A stretch of 41,597 nucleotides of DNA from Sphingopyxis sp. (GTDB taxonomy: Bacteria > Pseudomonadota > Alphaproteobacteria > Sphingomonadales > Sphingomonadaceae), in contig JAEULK010000003.1 in NCBI GenBank assembly GCA_016793775.1, forward strand, positions 1 to 41,597, in the 5' to 3' direction. The notes beneath the pieces were generated by a model that did not search any database, had not been told where the DNA came from, and saw only the letters and a list, made by a program, of their open reading frames with translations. Each line of letters begins with the position of its first letter. The stretch's first letter is position 1. The position numbers and the translations under genes are program-made. Below are positions 38,432 to 41,597 of the stretch, in pieces.

Positions 38432-39040
38432 TCAGCCGGGATAGGGCGACGCCTTCAGCAATCGCGCCAGATGCGCGGCGTTGGCGGTCACCATCTTCGC
38501 GGTCTCGGTCACCTTGCGCGGGCGGTGCGGCAGGTCCCGGAAATCGACATCCCCCATCGCCTCGCCGACCCAATAGCAGGCGGCGACCGCGGGAATCGTC
38601 CAGCCGGTGTCGTTCAGCGACTGGAACAGTTGCGACGAGGCCCAATGCGCGCCGTCCTCGTTCCCGACGATCGCGGCGACGGCGACTTTGGAAGAACTCG
38701 GCATGCGTCCCGCCTCGTCGGTTTCGGAGAGGAAGGCATCCATGCGTTCGAGCACGAGCTTGGCGACGCTGCTGATCTGACCCATCCAGATCGGCGTGCC
38801 GAAGATGAGGATGTCGGCGGCGAGGATTGCCTCGCGGATCGCGGGCCAGTCGTCGTCGGGGCCTTCGTTCGACGACACGCCCCATTTGACGTTGCGCGCG
38901 GCGATGCGGATGGGCTTGCCGACCTTCACATCATGCTCGGCGAAATGCTCGGCGAGCACCGCGATCATCGCGTCGGTCGAACTGGACCGGCCCTTGGCCG
39001 ACAGCGAGCAGTTGATGGCGGTTGCGATGAGGGCGGCCAA
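38432..39040 (-). CDS. Flavodoxin/NADPH-dependent FMN reductase-like protein
   Basis: The product (202 residues from this start) has the flavodoxin-like fold: IATAINCSLSAKGRSSSTDAMIAVLAEHF (phosphate loop region 5-33), then ADILIFGTPIWMGQISSVAKLVLERMDAF, the FMN-binding GTPIW segment of NADPH-dependent FMN reductases, KVAVAAIVGNEDGAHWASSQLFQSLNDTGW and a C-terminal helix. It could use FMN for quinone or disulphide reduction. The start is TTG 39040, with AAGGAG six to seven bases upstream; the nearby ATG at 39045 is out of frame and the long frame upstream to 39229 runs through the next gene. TTG use is inferred. Confidence 0.82.
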   Translation of the reverse strand: MAALIATAINCSLSAKGRSSSTDAMIAVLAEHFAEHDVKVGKPIRIAARNVKWGVSSNEGPDDDWPAIREAILAADILIFGTPIWMGQISSVAKLVLERMDAFLSETDEAGRMPSSSKVAVAAIVGNEDGAHWASSQLFQSLNDTGWTIPAVAACYWVGEAMGDVDFRDLPHRPRKVTETAKMVTANAAHLARLLKASPYPG

Positions 39041-39104
39041 GACATTCTCCTTGCGGCACCCCCGCAAAGAACAATGGCCGGTCGCGTCGTCGGTTCCCCG
39101 CCCG

Positions 39105-39620
39105 TCAGGCGGCGTCCTTGACCTCTTCGAAATCGTCGAGCTTTTCGAGCGCTTCATAGGCGATCGCGTGGAGCTTCGCGGTATTGACCGCGAGGCCTTC
39201 GGTGTCGTGGCCCTTGAGCTCGTCGACATGGAAGACGACGCGCGTCTTGCCCGGCGCCAGTTCCTCGAGCGTGAATTTCAGGCCGGTGGTCACCGCGCCG
39301 TCGTCGATGCTGTAGAGGATATGCATCTCGCGCGGGATTTCCATCGCGACGGCATATTTGATCTTGTGGGCGTCGGGGCGCTGTTTGGGGACGACCGACG
39401 ACCATTCGGGATCGCCGCGTTCGACCACCAACTCGTAAAGCCGCGTCGAGCCGCCGTTGGTGACAAGCGGCAGTCCTGTGCTGCTGCCGTCGCCGAACAT
39501 CTTGGCGAAGACTTCTTCGCGCGGCGCCGCCACGACGCGCGTCTGGTTGACGAGTTCGAGCGCCTTGCCGCACCCCGCGAGCAGCAGCAGTGCCGCGATC
39601 ATCGTGAATTTGCGCATCAT
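39105..39620 (-). CDS. Putative lipoprotein with SRPBCC-like features
   Basis: The 171-residue product has a lipoprotein signal (MMRKFTMIAALLLLAGC, lipobox LAGC). The mature part LELVNQTRVVAAPREEVFAKMFGDG resembles the N-terminal helix-loop of helix-grip (SRPBCC) proteins, and the rest alternates strands (TTGLKFTLEELAPGKTRVVFHVDEL) with a long C-terminal helix. I do not recognise a named family, so the SRPBCC suggestion is weak. ATG-ATG at 39620/39617 is preceded by GGGGGCACGG. It lies 64 bases upstream of the flavodoxin-like gene on the same strand and may be co-transcribed. Confidence 0.78.
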   Translation of the reverse strand: MMRKFTMIAALLLLAGCGKALELVNQTRVVAAPREEVFAKMFGDGSSTGLPLVTNGGSTRLYELVVERGDPEWSSVVPKQRPDAHKIKYAVAMEIPREMHILYSIDDGAVTTGLKFTLEELAPGKTRVVFHVDELKGHDTEGLAVNTAKLHAIAYEALEKLDDFEEVKDAA

Positions 39621-39783
39621 GGACCGTGCCCCCGTTCGCCCGGCCCCGATGTAGCAGCGCCGGGTTAGGAAAGCGTAAGCGATACCTGTCAAGAGCTCTG
39701 GGCATTATCCCCTTGGCATACGGACATTGACGCAATGGAGGCAATTGGCGTAGCCATTCCCTAATGGGAGGGGTGAACCAAGT

Positions 39784-40677
39784 ATGCGATCTGCGCCGAT
39801 AAGCCTGTATTTGGCGATCCCACCAAATGAGGCCCCAGATTTGGCCGTCGTTGCTCGCGCCACTTTGGCGTGGAACGACCTTATCAAAGAAATAGCGTCG
39901 GTCGTTGACCCCTCGTTGGAGATACGTATCGAATTTATGAGCGGCACAATGGGAAGCCGCTCAATCAATAGCGTCATTCGAGCGGCGGCAAAGGTCGCGA
40001 TAAAGCACCCTTGGACGACAGGTTCGCTCGGAGCGATTGCCGGTGTATTTCTTCTGTCTCCGATCCAGCACGCCGCAGACGATGTGACTGACCATCTCGC
40101 GGAGGCATGGTTCGGCCATCAAGACGACGCGCTTTCCGACAATGACGTCCAGAGGGTTGCGGAAAAGGTTGCGGCGCTTCAGCGGAACAAGGTCCCTGTG
40201 GGCTTGAAGCAGGAGATATTCAGCGAGGCGTCGAGAGACGACAAAATTACGGGGCTGGGCGCAACTCCGATAATCGGACGCCCGCCACCGGCGCTGATAA
40301 TCCCACGGGCAAGTTTTCCAGCCTATCGGGGCGACGACTTGGTGGTTCAAGAAGAGACTGTGGAGCGGCGCACCACATGGAAATATGATTATCCGGTTGC
40401 AATCGTCCGCTCATATTCGAAGGCCGAAGAACGGCGCTGGAGATTTGAGCACGGCGCCACTGAATTCAGTGCCACGATGCGCGACCCGGATTTTCTCGCC
40501 GCGATCAAATCCGGGCACACTGGCGTGGAGATTGGTGAAGGCGTCGAGCTTCGCGTCGATCTGCGGATCAAGGAAGAGAAGATCGGCGGCGTCTGGCACG
40601 AGAAAGAACTGGACGTGATGAAGGTGCTGTGGCCGAACATCGACAGGCAGCCGTCAATCAAGTTCCCGCCAAACTAG
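39784..40677 (+). CDS. Unknown membrane-associated protein, accessory region
   Basis: I do not recognise this 297-residue protein. An N-terminal domain (about 1-65: ISLYLAIPPNEAPDLAVVARATLAW, IRIEFMSGTMGSRSINS) precedes one hydrophobic segment (TTGSLGAIAGVFLLSPI, about 78-94). A linker follows, then a soluble C-terminal domain (from about 165) with strands such as WKYDYPVAIVRSYSKAEERRWRFEHGATEF and VELRVDLRIKEEKIGG. Base use (more A/T, ATA and TTG codons) differs from the flanking genes, suggesting transfer. ATG 39784 has GGGAGGGG about 10 bases upstream. It overlaps the convergent small gene at its 3' end by 24 bases. Confidence 0.75.
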   Translation: MRSAPISLYLAIPPNEAPDLAVVARATLAWNDLIKEIASVVDPSLEIRIEFMSGTMGSRSINSVIRAAAKVAIKHPWTTGSLGAIAGVFLLSPIQHAADDVTDHLAEAWFGHQDDALSDNDVQRVAEKVAALQRNKVPVGLKQEIFSEASRDDKITGLGATPIIGRPPPALIIPRASFPAYRGDDLVVQEETVERRTTWKYDYPVAIVRSYSKAEERRWRFEHGATEFSATMRDPDFLAAIKSGHTGVEIGEGVELRVDLRIKEEKIGGVWHEKELDVMKVLWPNIDRQPSIKFPPN

Positions 40678-40863
40678 CCACACGAAGCGCGTCAGAAGCG
40701 CGGCGAACCCAATGCCGGCGGACACTGCCATTACCTTCGCATCGTAAGCAGCAAGCACCGCGAGCGCGGTAACGGTCAAAACAGCCGAAGCCGCCATGAT
40801 CCCGAAGCTTGTTTTTCGATTCTCTGGCACGACCCGATCAGGTGGCACAGCAAGGGCCTTCAT
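40654..40863 (-). CDS. Small two-helix membrane protein, unknown
   Basis: The 69-residue protein has a charged N-terminus (PPDRVVPENRKTS), then two predicted membrane helices (FGIMAASAVLTVTALAVLAAY and AVSAGIGFAALLTRFVWLVW) separated by a DAKVM turn. I do not recognise a family. Its 3' end overlaps the convergent unknown gene by 24 bases. The ATG at 40863 has only a weak upstream GGA. It may act together with its convergent neighbour, which is also membrane-linked, but that is inference. Confidence 0.6.
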   Translation of the reverse strand: MKALAVPPDRVVPENRKTSFGIMAASAVLTVTALAVLAAYDAKVMAVSAGIGFAALLTRFVWLVWRELD

Positions 40864-40954
40864 GCTATGGTCCGTATCCGATCAGCTTACCACAATGGGA
40901 GCTGAAACACAAATCCGAGTCATTTCAAATACTTGATTAATAACGGAGAATTTC

Positions 40955-41137
40955 TTGCCCGCTGACGACAAAATAAGCTTGGCGAAAGCGTTGAAGAATA
41001 GCGATCTGGATCGCTTCATTTCCGAGCGCGAGGGCATGATTGGCGACGAAGCAGCGTTCAACCGCGCCGTTCAGGCAATGGCCCAAACGTCGAAAGAAGC
41101 TCGTCCAGCATCACCGAAGGGCGGCTCCGACGATTGA
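40955..41137 (+). CDS. Small soluble protein, unknown (TTG start)
   Basis: The 60-residue product starts at TTG 40955, with CGGAG seven bases upstream and no better start nearby. It is helical and charged (KALKNSDLDRFISEREGMIGDEAAFNRAVQAMAQTSKEA) with a disordered tail (RPASPKGGSDD). The tail region overlaps on the opposite strand the last 80 bases of the truncated transposase gene. The first 35 residues look like a real protein rather than a shadow, but the family is unknown to me. Confidence 0.55.
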   Translation: MPADDKISLAKALKNSDLDRFISEREGMIGDEAAFNRAVQAMAQTSKEARPASPKGGSDD

Positions 41138-41456
41138 AGCGGTATTCCGCTTCCTTGGCATATTTCCACAGGTGCTTCCCGCTCACGTGAATGTGGGTGC
41201 CGTTGATCGACCGCTTTAGCTGCGACCAGAAGCCCTCGATTGTCTGGACATGGCAGTCGCCGCGCACCCATTCGTCGCGGTTGTGGTTCACCGCTTCGTG
41301 CTGATAACCCATCGCGGGAAGATTGCGGTAGGTGTGGTTCTGGTCGGTGTGCACAGCGGTGCCGGGCAGGACGTTCTCAGCGATCACCGGCAACAGGTTT
41401 TGCTTGCGGACGTTCGGCACGACCTTCGTCACGACGTCGCCGTCGCGCTCTACCAT
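41058..41456 (-). pseudogene. IS1595-family transposase, C-terminal fragment
   Basis: The frame gives 132 residues matching the C-terminal part of IS1595 (ISXO2-like) DDE transposases: TAVHTDQNHTYRNL (catalytic Asp), GYQHEAVNHNRDEWVRGDCHVQTIEGFWSQLKRSINGTHIHVS (catalytic Glu in TIEGFWSQLKR). The zinc-binding N-terminal half and the first catalytic Asp are missing: coding sequence stops being recognisable at about 41457, where an IS21-type end begins. The ATG at 41456 is therefore probably not a real start. This is a broken gene. Confidence 0.8.
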
Positions 41457-41458
41457 GC

Positions 41459-41597
41459 TGTCAAACGGCGTTCAAAAGGGACCCCCGATCGGCGTCGAAG
41501 AGGGACCCCCTTTTCGGATAATATGATGCTGGTTTGTTGAAGATGGCCTTGCGCTGCGTGCGGCGGAGGGCGGGCGTAGCCCGACCGGAGGCGCGCG
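41459..41597 (+). mobile_element. Left end of an IS21-family insertion sequence (partial)
   Basis: The sequence begins TGTCAAACGGCGTTC and contains two 20-base direct repeats, 41467-41486 and 41491-41510, sharing 17 of 20 bases and each ending AGGGACCCCC. Terminal TG and repeated AAAAGGGACCCCC-type blocks are the usual ends of IS21/IS408-like elements, which bind the IstA transposase. No istA start is certain inside the window; the element continues past the right edge. It abuts the point where the IS1595 transposase frame is cut. Confidence 0.65.

Noticed and set aside
41467-41510. Two 20-base repeats that could suggest a CRISPR fragment
   Set aside because: Only two copies 4 bases apart, with mismatches and in the position of IS21-type terminal repeats.

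Overview
The window is high-GC (I estimate about two thirds G+C) chromosomal DNA from an alphaproteobacterium, most probably Sphingomonadales close to Sphingopyxis or Sphingomonas. The signs are the trmD-rplS end, a DivL-type pseudo-histidine kinase, the tsaE-amgK-murU-addB-addA-trxA block, GANTC sites, a CtrA-like box, and intergenic palindromes of the kind common in sphingomonads. Most of it is core or housekeeping DNA. No rRNA, tRNA, CRISPR array or prophage was found.

Layout. 1-3.3 kb: end of trmD, rplS with its terminator, a DUF1287 exported protein, asd, and a dimethylargininase-like gene whose 5' end is damaged. 3.3-5.5 kb: a lipoprotein, a PilZ-HTH fusion and a DUF5990 protein, separated by palindromic repeats. 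5.6-8.9 kb: a MarR-controlled EmrAB-type drug-efflux operon on the minus strand. 9.0-12.8 kb: a DsbA-like isomerase, a GFA-family protein and an alpha/beta hydrolase that overlap at their ends, then an exported M2 peptidase. 12.8-13.7 kb: a divergent ArsR / SRPBCC pair.

13.8-26.8 kb, minus strand: ahcY, then divL-tsaE-amgK-murU-addB-addA in which every junction overlaps by 4-8 bases, then trxA. It joins the SAH/methyl cycle, cell-cycle signalling, tRNA modification, peptidoglycan recycling, double-strand-break repair and redox control. 27.3-31.4 kb: a TPR-like exported protein, YqgE, a peroxiredoxin, AMP nucleosidase and an SDR. 31.6-39.6 kb: an OmpA-like protein, an SDR with a divergent HxlR regulator, argJ, an aldehyde dehydrogenase, an exported M20 peptidase, a flavodoxin-like protein and a lipoprotein.

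39.7-41.6 kb looks accessory. It has lower-GC unknown genes, a truncated IS1595-type transposase gene, and the left end of an IS21-type element that appears to have broken that transposase and runs off the window.

I did not find a convincing complete new system. The items most worth following are the DivL Tyr-for-His kinase inside a translationally coupled operon, the PilZ-HTH fusion with a CtrA-like box and paired GANTC sites at its start, the dimethylargininase gene whose start is replaced by a terminator-like hairpin with a TAG, the several palindromic repeat families, and the unknown membrane proteins beside the nested insertion sequences.
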